The notes beneath the pieces were generated by a model that saw nothing but the letters and a program-made list of their open reading frames with translations, was not told where the DNA came from and did not search any database. A stretch of 64,000 nt of DNA, taken from DATKUK01 sp035530655 (GTDB taxonomy: Bacteria; Planctomycetota; Phycisphaerae; UBA1845; DATKUK01). Shown piece by piece: positions 45,163 through 54,615 of this stretch. The number at the start of each line of letters is the position of its first letter. The first letter of the stretch is position 1. The DNA is taken from contig DATKUK010000063.1 in NCBI GenBank assembly GCA_035530655.1, forward strand, positions 68,031 through 132,030, in the 5' to 3' direction. The position numbers and the translations under genes were made by a program.

Positions 45163-48100
45163 GTGGCTCGCACGCAGGGACAAGGCAAGTCGTCGTCGGA
45201 CGATCCGATCCGAATCCTGCACCTTTCGGACTTCCATTTCAGCGCCAAACGTTGCTGGGACTCGGACTCGGTGCTTGCCAGACTCACAGAGGCCATTGCC
45301 GAGATGGTCAGCGGCGGCCTCGCCCCCGACGTCGTGGCCATCACCGGCGACATCGCGCACAAGGGGTGCGCCGAAGACTACGAGCAGGCCCGCCGCTGGA
45401 TCGATGACAAGCTGCGCCCGGTGCTTCCGAGGCGGTTTCCGCCCGACAGGATCCTCATCGTACCCGGCAACCACGACGTCGACCGCGAGGCCGTGAACCT
45501 AACCGCTCGCGCCGTCCAGTCTGAACTGAGCGTCGGGGTCGACCAGGACGCCATCGCAGAGGTGTTGCAGGACCCGGAGCAGCGAGATGTCCTGCTCAAG
45601 CGTCATAACGCCTACATGGACTTCGCCAACGCCCTGCGCAAGGCAGCCGACGCACTCGACGTCCCCTGGTGGTCGACCACGCTGAAGCTGCGCGGGCAGC
45701 GCGTGCACGTCGCCGGGCTGTGTTCCTCGTGGACGTCGTGGTGCGACGAAGACGACGCCAAGCTCTTGGTCGGACGGTGGCAGGTCAACGAACTGCTCAA
45801 GGGGTCCAACAGCGCCGACTGGTCGGTTGCCCTGCTGCACCATCCCTGGGCCTCGCTCGTCCCTTCTGACGCGGAAGAAGTCGAGGCCGAGGTACACCGC
45901 CGCTGCCATGTCGTCCTGCGCGGGCATCTGCACAGGCAGCGGTCCCGCGCGATCTACGATCCCGGCGACGTGTGCCTCGAACTGGCAGCAGGCTCGGCCT
46001 ACGCCGGCAGTCGCTACCCCAACGCCTTCCAGCTTGTGACACTCCACCCGGACCAGCACAGAGTGGACGTGCATTTCTGGCTGTGGCGGGACGGACGATG
46101 GATTCCCGATCGCAACGCGTATCCCCAGTTGCGCGACAACGTGGCGACCTTCCTGCTGGATGTTCCGCCTGCCGCGGCGGCGCCTGCCGTGCAGGCAAGG
46201 CCCGTCGACATCGGCAACTACCTCCGCTCGCTGCGAGAGCGCACGGCCTATATCGACATCCGAGGCCTCCAGGTCGGCAGCGGCAGGGCGAATCGCTTCC
46301 TGATTGACGAGCTATACATCCCGCTGACCACATCCGCCCCTGCAAGGGACAAAGACCCCAAGCGCGACACCGTGCGCGACCTCCGCGTCGAGCTGGACGA
46401 AGCCCTCGAAAATCGCCGCCTGGTCATCGTGGGCGATCCCGGTGCGGGTAAGACCACCTTCCTCTGCCGTATCGCCAACCTGCTCTGTCGAGCCCTGATG
46501 GGCGACGACCCCGCCGCCCGCCGGCGCCTGAGACTTGACGGCAAACCGTTTCCCATCCTGATCCGGCTCGCCGAGCTGGCCGAGCACATCGAGGGTTGTC
46601 GCCGCCGCGACAACGGCCCGGTGCCCGCCGATTCGCCCGCCTGGCTGCCACACTTTCTCGCCACAACAAGCGAGGAATCCGGAGCGGGTCTGGACGAGTC
46701 GTTCTTCCGCGAGCAACTTCAGGGTGGGTCGGCCATGGTCCTGCTCGACGGGCTGGACGAAGCGGCGTCCGAGCGGCAGCGCAAGTTGCTGGCGAGCCTC
46801 GTGCAAAAGGCCAGCCGCGACGCATACGGCAAATGCCGGTTCGTGCTCACCAGCCGGCCCGCCGCCTACCAGGGCGAGGCGGTACTGCCCGACTTTGCCC
46901 ACGCTCGGATCGACGCGCTGGAGCCCGAGGCCATCGAGACGTTCCTCACGCGTTGGTGCGAAGCTCTGTTCGCCGACAGCCCCGCCCAGCTACGAGGGCA
47001 CCTGCGGGAGCTGCTGGTCGCGCTTCGGCGGCCCGAGATCCGGCGGATGGCCCGCAACCCGGTGATGTTGACCGCGCTGGCGGTGGTTCACTGGAACGAG
47101 AAGCGCCTGCCCGAGCAGCGGGCCGACCTCTACGAGTCGATCATCCTCTGGCTGGCTCGTTCGCGTGAAGACAGGCCGGGCCGCCCGCCGCCGGAGCGCT
47201 GCGTCGCCCTGCACCAGGAATTGGCCCTGGCCATGCAGGATCACCCCGACGGGCGGCAGATGCAGGTGCCCAGGTACTGGGCCGGCACGGCGATCGCCCG
47301 GGAGTCGCGCGATGAGCCGGAGCACGAACGAGTCCGCCTAGCCGACGCTTTCCTGCGCCAGGATGAGTTGGACAGCGGCATCGTCGTCGGTCGCGGCGAC
47401 CACGTGCGATTCTGGCACCTGACCTTTCAGGAGTACCTGGCGGCCAGGGCCATGGGCTCACGGAGCGAAGACGAGCAGCGCGGGCTGCTGTTCGCTCAGC
47501 CGCAGAAGTTGTATGAGCCTCAGTGGCGCGAGACTGTCCTGTTGCTGGCCGGCGTCCTCCATCACCAGGGGGTCCGCCGCGTCGACGCGATGTTCTCGGC
47601 CATCCTCGACGGTCTCGACCAAGACGCTTCGCTGGCCGATCAGGCGAGGTGTTTCGGGCTTCTCGGTGCGGCCGTTCGGGATCTGGGGCCGGTCAACTAC
47701 AAGCCCGCCGATAGGCGCTATCAGCGTGTGGCCGACGAGGTGATGGGCATTTTCGATGCAGAGCGGTCGCGATCGGTCGACATCAAGGTGGCCATCGCCG
47801 CCGCCGAGGCGCTGGGCCAGGCGGGCGACCCGCGGCTCACCGACCGCGCCCTCGACGCGAACTGGGTCGACATCCCCGCGGGTGACTTTTTGATGGGAGC
47901 CCAGCGCGACGACTCTTCGCAACCCAACTACAACCCCGAGGCATACCCCGACGAGTCGCCCGTCCACAAAGTACGTCTGGCGGCCTACCGCATCGCGCGA
48001 TATCCCGTGACCGTCGCCGAGTACGCCCGCTTCGTCGAAGACGGCGGCTATGCAAACGAGCAGCATTGGCAGGCCGGCGGGTTCGGTGAGCGGCAGGAGC

Positions 48101-48603
48101 CGGATGAGTGGGCCGAGCAATTGGCCCACCCCAACCGCCCGGTGACCGGCGTGAACTGGTTCGAGGCGGCCGCTTACGCGGCCTGGGCCGGGTGTCGCTT
48201 GCCCAGCGAGGCCGAGTGGGAGCGGGCGGCCCGGGGAACCGACGGCCGTCGATACCCCTGGGGAAACCACGAGCCGACCCCGTCGCTGGCGAACTATGGA
48301 CTCGAGGTCGGATGTCCTACGCCGGTGGGTGTCTATCCTCGCGGCGGGACACCCGATGGAATCCTGGATCTGGCGGGCAATGTCTGGGAATGGTGTCAGG
48401 ATGCGTGGCGCGACAACTACGATGGCGCTCCAATAGACGGCAGCGCGTGGACGAAGGGAGGTGCCGAAGCAGGCCGTGTTTTGCGCGGTGGCAGTTGGGT
48501 CAGCAATCCGTACTACTGCCGCTCTGCGCTTCGCGGCGACGCCGGGCCCGACTACCGCAACTACCTCAGCGGCGGGTTTCGTTGTGCGGCGGGGACTCAC
48601 TAG
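45163..48603 (+). CDS. calcineurin-like phosphoesterase-NACHT-FGE fusion (candidate defence STAND protein)
   Basis: 1146 residues. Residues ~18-330 are a metallophosphoesterase: LSDFHF (DxH at 23-25), ITGDIAHKG, PGNHDVD at ~102, LLHHPW, and RGHLHRQ at ~254. Residues ~395-800 are a NACHT NTPase: Walker A GDPGAGKTT at ~424, Walker B LLDGLDEA at ~527, sensor VLTSRP, and WHLTFQEYLAA near its end. From ~900 a formylglycine-generating-enzyme/SUMF1 fold follows (IPAGDFLMGA, LPSEAEWERAARG, GNVWEWCQD, RVLRGGSW). STAND proteins are sensors that oligomerise; the phosphoesterase would be the effector and the FGE fold the ligand reader. This is inference. It stands alone between housekeeping genes. The GTG at 45163 follows CAGGGGAC; an earlier in-frame GTG lies inside the promoter. 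Confidence 0.88.
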   Translation: MARTQGQGKSSSDDPIRILHLSDFHFSAKRCWDSDSVLARLTEAIAEMVSGGLAPDVVAITGDIAHKGCAEDYEQARRWIDDKLRPVLPRRFPPDRILIVPGNHDVDREAVNLTARAVQSELSVGVDQDAIAEVLQDPEQRDVLLKRHNAYMDFANALRKAADALDVPWWSTTLKLRGQRVHVAGLCSSWTSWCDEDDAKLLVGRWQVNELLKGSNSADWSVALLHHPWASLVPSDAEEVEAEVHRRCHVVLRGHLHRQRSRAIYDPGDVCLELAAGSAYAGSRYPNAFQLVTLHPDQHRVDVHFWLWRDGRWIPDRNAYPQLRDNVATFLLDVPPAAAAPAVQARPVDIGNYLRSLRERTAYIDIRGLQVGSGRANRFLIDELYIPLTTSAPARDKDPKRDTVRDLRVELDEALENRRLVIVGDPGAGKTTFLCRIANLLCRALMGDDPAARRRLRLDGKPFPILIRLAELAEHIEGCRRRDNGPVPADSPAWLPHFLATTSEESGAGLDESFFREQLQGGSAMVLLDGLDEAASERQRKLLASLVQKASRDAYGKCRFVLTSRPAAYQGEAVLPDFAHARIDALEPEAIETFLTRWCEALFADSPAQLRGHLRELLVALRRPEIRRMARNPVMLTALAVVHWNEKRLPEQRADLYESIILWLARSREDRPGRPPPERCVALHQELALAMQDHPDGRQMQVPRYWAGTAIARESRDEPEHERVRLADAFLRQDELDSGIVVGRGDHVRFWHLTFQEYLAARAMGSRSEDEQRGLLFAQPQKLYEPQWRETVLLLAGVLHHQGVRRVDAMFSAILDGLDQDASLADQARCFGLLGAAVRDLGPVNYKPADRRYQRVADEVMGIFDAERSRSVDIKVAIAAAEALGQAGDPRLTDRALDANWVDIPAGDFLMGAQRDDSSQPNYNPEAYPDESPVHKVRLAAYRIARYPVTVAEYARFVEDGGYANEQHWQAGGFGERQEPDEWAEQLAHPNRPVTGVNWFEAAAYAAWAGCRLPSEAEWERAARGTDGRRYPWGNHEPTPSLANYGLEVGCPTPVGVYPRGGTPDGILDLAGNVWEWCQDAWRDNYDGAPIDGSAWTKGGAEAGRVLRGGSWVSNPYYCRSALRGDAGPDYRNYLSGGFRCAAGTH
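48475..48595 (+). other. candidate DGR variable region
   Basis: The last ~40 codons of the NACHT-FGE gene. Fifteen positions that vary in FGE-type retroelement targets read gtc, agc, aat, tac, tac, ctt, ggc, gac, gcc, gac, tac, aac, tac, ctc, agc: all end in C or T, as expected for codons derived from AAY in a template repeat. The invariant residues between them (GGSW, NP, CRSA, GP, GGFR) match the family frame. No template repeat was found in the window. Confidence 0.5.
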
Positions 48604-48636
48604 CCCTTTGCTCTTTGGGTCTTTTACTCTATGGGT

Positions 48637-48655
48637 CCAGGGGCGAAGCCCCTGG
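48637..48655 (+). repeat. perfect hairpin downstream of the NACHT-FGE gene
   Basis: CCAGGGGC and GCCCCTGG pair perfectly around GAA, 34 bases after the stop. A pyrimidine-rich tract (CCCTTTGCTCTTTGGG) lies between. In known retroelements a short GC-rich hairpin follows the variable region and aids homing; here it could equally be a terminator without a T run or a dispersed repeat. Confidence 0.5.
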
Positions 48656-48726
48656 TCGCGGCCCGCAGGGCGGGTTCTCTCGGTCTGAGCTTGTCGAAGA
48701 CCACCCTCCTTGCATCCGAATTGATT

Positions 48727-48751
48727 CACGGCCCTGCTACGCAGGACCGTG
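48727..48751 (+). repeat. 11-bp stem hairpin between convergent genes
   Basis: CACGGCCCTGC (48727-48737) pairs with GCAGGACCGTG (48741-48751), one mismatch, loop TAC. No T tract. It may act as a two-way terminator between the NACHT gene and the ABC permease gene, or be a dispersed repeat. Confidence 0.4.
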
Positions 48752-48780
48752 CCACCCGATGTCTATCATATGTCACAACT

Positions 48781-50049
48781 CTATTCGTGTCGCAGCGCGA
48801 CAATCGGGTCGAGGGTGGCGGCGCGGACGGCCGGGTACAGGCCAAAGACGATGCCCACCGACATGCTGATCCCCACCGACAGCACGAGGCTATACAGCGT
48901 CACCACGGTAGGCATGCCGGCCAGATAGGTAACCAGCCAGGGGATCACCAGGCCGATGCCTATGCCGATCAAGCCGCCGAGGCTGGACAGGACGACCGTT
49001 TCGATCAGGAACTGGCCTACGATCTGCCTGCGCTTGGCGCCGATGGCCCGACGGATACCGATCTCGCGGGTGCGCTCGGTGACCGAGGCCAGCATGATGT
49101 TCATAATGCCGATGCCGCCCACGAGCAGGCTGATTCCCGCAATCGAGCCGAGAACGACGTTGAACGTTCGCTTGGTGGCCTCGGCCTGGCGGAGCAGGGC
49201 GAGCGGCACGCTCAGGCGGTAGTCGGTCTTCTTGTGGAACCGTTTGAGCATAGCCGCGATACCGGCGGCGACGGGCTCGACGTCGGTCAGTGACCGCACC
49301 TGGACGATCATCTGATGCAACTCGACCAGCTCCTGCTCGCGAGATCCGGCGCTTCGGCGGACGCTAATATCGCCGAATCGCTGGCGGGCGACGTTGAGGG
49401 GGATATAGGCGTCGACTTCCTGGTCGGGCGTCTGAATGCCGCCGGCCTGGATGTCCTCGCTCTTGACGATGCCGACCACCTCGAAGTAATCGCTGCCGAT
49501 CCGCAGCGACTGCCCGAGGGTGGCTTGGGTCGCCAGCAGCCGCCGGGCGCCGTACTCGGTCAGCACGACCGCGTTGGCGTGATGGTCCACGTCGCGGCGC
49601 AACAGCACGCGTCCGGCGATGACGGGCCTCTGCACCAGCTCAAACCACTCGGGCGTGGTGCCCACGATGCGCAGCTCGAGCACCCGCTCACCGAGGCGGC
49701 CGTCCCGGCGGATCAGCTTGACGGGTACCGTGCGCTCCACCGCTTCGAAGCTCTCCTGCATTCGCAGTTCGTCTTCGTAAAACAGCCCGTAGACGCTCAT
49801 CATCGCCCGGACCGTGCCGCTGGCTTCATCTTCCGCCGCCTTGACCGACGTGACGATGATGTTGTGGCTGCCGAGCTTTCGAATCTGCGCCAGCGCCTCC
49901 TTGCTGGCGCCCTCGCCGACGGCGAGCATCGCCACCACGCTGCCCACACCAAACACCACGCCCAGCATCGTCAGGAACGAGCGCAGCTTGTGGAGCATCA
50001 GGTTCTTGATGCCCAGGCGAATGTTGCGCACGACCCGGAGTTGGCGCAT
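48781..50049 (-). CDS. MacB-like ABC transporter permease
   Basis: 422 residues. An N-terminal membrane helix (LRSFLTMLGVVFGVGSVVAML), a large periplasmic MacB-PCD domain, then three FtsX-type helices (GSIAGISLLVGGIGIMNIML, in outline) and the motif TERTREIGIRRAIGAKRR. Together with the upstream ATPase and adaptor it forms a tripartite mechanotransmission exporter. The start overlaps the ATPase stop by one base. Confidence 0.93.
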   Translation of the reverse strand: MRQLRVVRNIRLGIKNLMLHKLRSFLTMLGVVFGVGSVVAMLAVGEGASKEALAQIRKLGSHNIIVTSVKAAEDEASGTVRAMMSVYGLFYEDELRMQESFEAVERTVPVKLIRRDGRLGERVLELRIVGTTPEWFELVQRPVIAGRVLLRRDVDHHANAVVLTEYGARRLLATQATLGQSLRIGSDYFEVVGIVKSEDIQAGGIQTPDQEVDAYIPLNVARQRFGDISVRRSAGSREQELVELHQMIVQVRSLTDVEPVAAGIAAMLKRFHKKTDYRLSVPLALLRQAEATKRTFNVVLGSIAGISLLVGGIGIMNIMLASVTERTREIGIRRAIGAKRRQIVGQFLIETVVLSSLGGLIGIGIGLVIPWLVTYLAGMPTVVTLYSLVLSVGISMSVGIVFGLYPAVRAATLDPIVALRHE

Positions 50050-50777
50050 CAGTCCCGCCCTTCGATGCGCTCGATCAGACCGTCGCGCAGGTGCAGGCTA
50101 TGCGAGGCATGTTCGGCAACCGTAGACTCGTGCGTAACGGTAATGACGGTCTTGCCTTGCGCGTTGAGTTCACACAGCAATGCCATGATTTGCACGCCCG
50201 TGGCCGTGTCCAGGTTTCCCGTTGGTTCGTCGGCAAGCAGGATCGGTGAATCGTTGGCCAGGGCTCGGGCGATAGCGACGCGCTGCTGCTGCCCGCCCGA
50301 AAGCTCGGTGGGCCTATGGTCCAGACGGTCGCCCAAACCCACCCGCTCGGCGAGTGCGGCCGCCCGCCTCGTACTTTCCTTGGCATCCCAGCCGAGGTAA
50401 TAGAGAGGCATCTCTATGTTCTCGCACACCGTCAGTTGGGGGATCAGATTGAAGCTCTGGAAGATAAACCCCAGATGCCGCAGCCGGAATTCGCTAAGGG
50501 CGTTGTCGTCCAGGACGGCCACGTCCTGGCCTTCCAGCAGATAACGGCCGCCGGTAGGCCGGTCCAGACAGCCCAGCAGGTTCAGCATCGTGCTCTTTCC
50601 CGAGCCGCTGGGGCCCATGATGGCCCAGAAGCTGCCCCGGGAAAACGTCACCGTCACGCCCGCCAGCGCCCGCACCTGATAGGTGCCCATTTGGTAGACC
50701 TTGTGCACGTCGTGCAGTTGGACAATACCGTCGGTGGCTGCCGTTTGTTGCATCAGGCTGGTCGGTGCCGTCGTCAT
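50049..50777 (-). CDS. ABC transporter ATP-binding protein, MacB/LolD type
   Basis: 242 residues. Walker A GPSGSGKST, Q loop FIFQSFNLIPQLT, signature LSGGQQQRVAIARAL, Walker B ILLADEPTGNLDT and the switch His in VTHEST are all present. It powers the permease encoded next. It overlaps the adaptor gene by 4 bases (ATGA) and the permease gene by 1, so the three genes form one tight operon. Confidence 0.95.
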   Translation of the reverse strand: MTTAPTSLMQQTAATDGIVQLHDVHKVYQMGTYQVRALAGVTVTFSRGSFWAIMGPSGSGKSTMLNLLGCLDRPTGGRYLLEGQDVAVLDDNALSEFRLRHLGFIFQSFNLIPQLTVCENIEMPLYYLGWDAKESTRRAAALAERVGLGDRLDHRPTELSGGQQQRVAIARALANDSPILLADEPTGNLDTATGVQIMALLCELNAQGKTVITVTHESTVAEHASHSLHLRDGLIERIEGRD

Positions 50778-52591
50778 CGGCCCTGGTCGGCGGCGGGTTG
50801 CGTCGTCTCCTGCCGTTGGCGTGAGCGTCTCTGCCTGAGTTGCTCGCGCTGCTCGGGGGAGAGGTTCTCGAACTGTCTGCGCCGCTGCTCTCGCTCCTCG
50901 GGCGTCATCTCCCGCGACGGCCGGCGACGGCTCGACCGTTCGGCCTCGCCCTGCTCACCGCCGTTTCCGCGTCGGGCGCGTGGCTGCCCGTCGGCGCGAT
51001 CGGCGGGACCCGGTAGGGTGCGGGTCGCGTCGGGTGCTGGGCGAACGTCGGGTGAGCCGGCCAGCTCGGAGCTTTCGGTCGGCTCAGCCACCGGCTTCTC
51101 CACGGTGCCGGCGGCCGCCAGCGGCGGTGTGAGTGAGACCGTCTGCCCGGGTTCGAGGCCGCTGACGATGCGTACCATGCGGTTGTTGTCGAGACCCAGT
51201 TCTACGGTTTGCGGCTTTACCTGGTTATCCTCTACAACAAAGACGGTCGGCTTGCCGCCGACGCGTATCACCGCTTGCACGGGCACGGAGATGGCGTCTT
51301 CGTACCGGTCCACAAGAATCTCGGCCTGACAGCTCATCCCCGTACGGACGCCTGTCCCACTCCCCTCGAGATCGATCTGAGCGCTATAGACCTTCAGGTC
51401 GGGGTTCAACCACATGCTCTGGGCGTCCGGAAGCGGCGCGATCTTGGCCACGCGGCCGGTGAACGTTTTGCCCGGCAGCGCATCGACGGTCACCCGAACG
51501 GCAAGGCCGAGGCTGACCTTGTCCAGGCTCGCCTCGTGAATGTTGATCTCGGCCATCATCGCGTCGGCGGTGGGCAGGTAGATCAACTCCTGACGTTCGC
51601 GTACGCTCTGGCCTTCGTCCAGCGGCTCGGTATTGCCGTGCCGACTGCGTTGGGCAGAGGTGGCGTAGACCACCATGCCGTTGATCGGCGCGTAGATCTT
51701 GGCCTTGGTGATCTGCTGTCCGATCTTGTTGAGCTTGTCCTGCTGCTGCCGGAACTCGGCCTCCTTAGCCTTCAGGTCGGCTTCGGCCTGAACGGTGTCG
51801 GCGATGGCCTTGCGCTCGACCCGCTCCAGAGCCATATGGGTCTGGTCGATGTCGCTCTGCAACTGGGCAAGTTTGCGCTTGTACGTGAAGTCCTTCAACA
51901 GGTCACGCGTGGCGGTAGCCAACTCGTAATCCAGTTGCGCCCGATGCGCCGCGAGCGTGTCGGCCTCCAACTCGGTCCTGGAGACGTACTGCTTTTCCGA
52001 AAGCGCCTTCGACGACTCGAGGTTATTCTCGGCCCGTTCCTTTTCTTCTTCAGCCAGGGTGATGCGTGACTCGGCCTCCTTCAGCTCCTTTGGGAATTCG
52101 CCTTCCAGGTACTGGGTGAGGTCTTCCTGGGCGAACTGATCGGCCAGCTTCGCCGCGGAGATATCGCTGCTGGCTTGGCTCTTGACCACCTCCAGATTCT
52201 CGCGGGCGCGGATGAAGGTGGCCTCGGCGTTCTGGACCCGTATCTGCTGGTCTACTTTCTGATCTTCCAGCCCGCTGGCATCCAGCTCGACCAGCAACTG
52301 GCCCTCTTTTACGAGCGCGCCTTCAGGAATCAGGTAGATGATCGTCGTCTGCCCCTCGACCTCGCTTTTGAGGATCTTCTGCTCGCGCGGCTTGATCGTG
52401 CCACTCTCGGTGACGCTGATGGTCAGCGGCCCGCGCTGAACGACGAACTGCGGGGTGTTGTCGCCCGAGCCGCCCTCGCGAACCGCTCGACCCGACACCA
52501 ACGCCCCCAAAGCCGCCGCTGCCGCGATCAGAACGACCAGCAAGACCGTCCACCTTCGCATCCCCGCACGTATGATTCTGTTAGCCTTCAT
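50774..52591 (-). CDS. MacA-like periplasmic adaptor (HlyD family)
   Basis: 605 residues. An N-terminal membrane anchor (WTVLLVVLIAAAAALGALVSG) is followed by a barrel-sandwich lipoyl half, a long alpha-hairpin (residues ~85-270, rich in Glu, Ala, Arg), the second lipoyl half (AKIYAPINGMVVYATSAQ) and a beta-barrel. The C-terminal 100 residues are low complexity, Arg/Gln/Glu-rich. It bridges the inner-membrane pump to an outer channel. First gene of the operon. GGAG precedes the start. Confidence 0.9.
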   Translation of the reverse strand: MKANRIIRAGMRRWTVLLVVLIAAAAALGALVSGRAVREGGSGDNTPQFVVQRGPLTISVTESGTIKPREQKILKSEVEGQTTIIYLIPEGALVKEGQLLVELDASGLEDQKVDQQIRVQNAEATFIRARENLEVVKSQASSDISAAKLADQFAQEDLTQYLEGEFPKELKEAESRITLAEEEKERAENNLESSKALSEKQYVSRTELEADTLAAHRAQLDYELATATRDLLKDFTYKRKLAQLQSDIDQTHMALERVERKAIADTVQAEADLKAKEAEFRQQQDKLNKIGQQITKAKIYAPINGMVVYATSAQRSRHGNTEPLDEGQSVRERQELIYLPTADAMMAEINIHEASLDKVSLGLAVRVTVDALPGKTFTGRVAKIAPLPDAQSMWLNPDLKVYSAQIDLEGSGTGVRTGMSCQAEILVDRYEDAISVPVQAVIRVGGKPTVFVVEDNQVKPQTVELGLDNNRMVRIVSGLEPGQTVSLTPPLAAAGTVEKPVAEPTESSELAGSPDVRPAPDATRTLPGPADRADGQPRARRGNGGEQGEAERSSRRRPSREMTPEEREQRRRQFENLSPEQREQLRQRRSRQRQETTQPAADQGR

Positions 52592-52971
52592 TTCTTACGA
52601 TCTCCAGCGGGTCATCGTGCCATATGTCCTGTCGCCATCCCCATTCAGGGTCCCGACATTAATCATATGGCCAGTTAGCAGCGACTGCTGTGGGCCTCCA
52701 CACACTATTATCGCCCAGCAGGGGACACGCTGCAATGGCCGTTCGCTTCGCCCGGCCTCCGCTAAGACGTCCTGTGCGGTTCCGACTCACTGATCGGCAC
52801 CCCGTGCCACACCTGCCGGCGGCGTTGCTCCCGTTGGCGGTCGGTACGCCGGCAGGGGGGCGGTGCGGCTGGGCTTCGCGATCGTTGAGCACGCCATCTG
52901 CCGCTCTTGGCCGGACGGCTGCGACCGGTACAATGCCGCAAATATCACGCTGACTTCGTGGAGCGCCTGTC
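52592..52971. other. 380-base divergent promoter region
   Basis: It separates the export operon and the GH39-like gene. A possible promoter for the latter is TTGGCC (52907-52912), 16 bases, TACAAT (52929-52934). No gene is supported. Confidence 0.35.
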
Positions 52972-54363
52972 ATGTCGAACGAATATGGGCCGCACGCGGC
53001 TGCACGGATTTGCATCGATGCGGGGGACGCGCAGGGCGCGTTGGAGCTATGGAGGCACAGCCTCGGTCACGGGGGGATCAATTCGCTGCCGCTGCCGGAC
53101 CGCGTGGTCGATGGTGTTCGGCGCCTCGGCCCTCGCCTGGTCCGCATCTTCATCCAGGAGTTTTTCAACATCTATCCCGAGCGAGGGCGCTTCGACTGGT
53201 CGCGTCTCGATCCGTACATGCAGGCCCTGGCCCGCACCGGCGCGAAGGTGGCCGCTGCCATCACCATCAAGCCGAAACCGCTATACCCGACCGTCGATCA
53301 AAGCGTGTGGCGTCCGAACGACGTCCGACAGTGGCAGCAGGTCATCGCCGAACTGGTCCGCCGCTACAGCGTCGAGCAGCCAATCGTCACCCATTGGGAG
53401 ATCGGCAACGAGCCGGACATCGGCGAGGATGGCGGCTGTCCCTACCTGATCCGCGACGGCGAGGAGTACGGCCAGTACTACTCGATGACGGTCGAGCCCA
53501 TCCTGCGCACCTTTCCGCAGGCGAAGGTGGGCGGTCCGGCCATGGCTGTCATGCACCACGATCCCCTGTTGGGCTTCCTGAAGTATTGCCGACGCACGGG
53601 TGCCCGGCTCGACTTTGTTTCGTGGCATCTGTACCACTCCGATCCCGGGCGTCATGCCTTCCTGGTCGAGGTGGCCGATATCCTCTGCCGCGAACTGCTC
53701 GGGCGCCGACCCGAGTTTTTCGTCACCGAATGGAACCGCCGCCTGGGCGGCTCGACCGAGGACGCTGCCTTCGACGCACGCCGCGCCGCCGCGGTGGCGG
53801 CCGCCATCCTCGACATGCGCCGCGCCGGGCTCGACGGATCGTTTTACTACCACATCTGGGACCAGGCCTGCGTTCCAACCGACTTTGAACCATTCTTCTC
53901 GCCGCGAGGCGTTGCCAACATGATCCGCCACTGGAACGAGACGCCGCACCGCCTGGGCCTGTTCGGCGTGAATGGCGAGGTCCGCCCGCAGTATTTCGTC
54001 TACTGGATGCTCGCCCAACTCGGCGACGAGCGCCTCGCCGCCTCGTGTGACGACCGCGACGTCCGCGCGCTCGCCGGCCGGAGCGGATCGGATGTGTGCG
54101 CGCTGGCTGTCAATTACAGCCTGGACGAACGCGCCCACCGGGTCGCCGCGCTCCACTTCTCCAAGCTGGTGGCCGGACCTAAGCGCGTTACCGTCTACCG
54201 CATTGACTCCCAACGACGCTGGGACTCCGACTCGCTCGAACTGCATCCCGTCGAGCAGCGCAACACCTACGCCCGAGACGAGCTGTTCTGCGAGGTGTTG
54301 CTGCCGGCTGACAGCGTCGCCCTGATCCGGCTGTCCGACACGTCTTCAGACGCGCTACCGTAA
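52972..54363 (+). CDS. GH39-like glycoside hydrolase
   Basis: 463 residues, a TIM-barrel enzyme. The acid/base Glu is in THWEIGNEPD near residue 147 and the nucleophile Glu in FFVTEWNRR near 253; both fit family GH39/clan GH-A. No signal peptide is evident, so it would act inside the cell on imported oligosaccharides. A small beta-domain follows the barrel. Related families include beta-xylosidases and iduronidases. The ribosome binding site GGAG is 9 bases upstream. Confidence 0.8.
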   Translation: MSNEYGPHAAARICIDAGDAQGALELWRHSLGHGGINSLPLPDRVVDGVRRLGPRLVRIFIQEFFNIYPERGRFDWSRLDPYMQALARTGAKVAAAITIKPKPLYPTVDQSVWRPNDVRQWQQVIAELVRRYSVEQPIVTHWEIGNEPDIGEDGGCPYLIRDGEEYGQYYSMTVEPILRTFPQAKVGGPAMAVMHHDPLLGFLKYCRRTGARLDFVSWHLYHSDPGRHAFLVEVADILCRELLGRRPEFFVTEWNRRLGGSTEDAAFDARRAAAVAAAILDMRRAGLDGSFYYHIWDQACVPTDFEPFFSPRGVANMIRHWNETPHRLGLFGVNGEVRPQYFVYWMLAQLGDERLAASCDDRDVRALAGRSGSDVCALAVNYSLDERAHRVAALHFSKLVAGPKRVTVYRIDSQRRWDSDSLELHPVEQRNTYARDELFCEVLLPADSVALIRLSDTSSDALP

Positions 54364-54416
54364 AACACGCGACGCGAGCCCACAGAGCCTCTGTGCGCCG
54401 GGCATTGCGAGCGCAA

Positions 54417-54492
54417 TCCCGGCGCGCCGGGACGCGCCCTACGGCGGATGCGACGGTCAATCCCGGCGCGTTCGATCCCGGCGAGCCGGGAT
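54417..54492 (+). repeat. short palindrome cluster
   Basis: TCCCGGCGCGCCGGGA (54417-54432) is a perfect 16-base palindrome. ATCCCGG (54475-54481) pairs with CCGGGAT (54486-54492) around CGAG. A half-copy AATCCCGGCGCG lies between. The cluster looks like a REP-type element in the gap after the GH39-like gene. Confidence 0.55.
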
Positions 54493-54615
54493 GCCACCCA
54501 AGACACCTACGGGAACACTGCTCTAACGCCGAGGCACACGGTCAGCTGCGGCGAGGGTCGCCATGTTGTGGGTGGTGGCGTAGACTGACTGCGACGAACA
54601 CGAAGGAGGTGTCGA

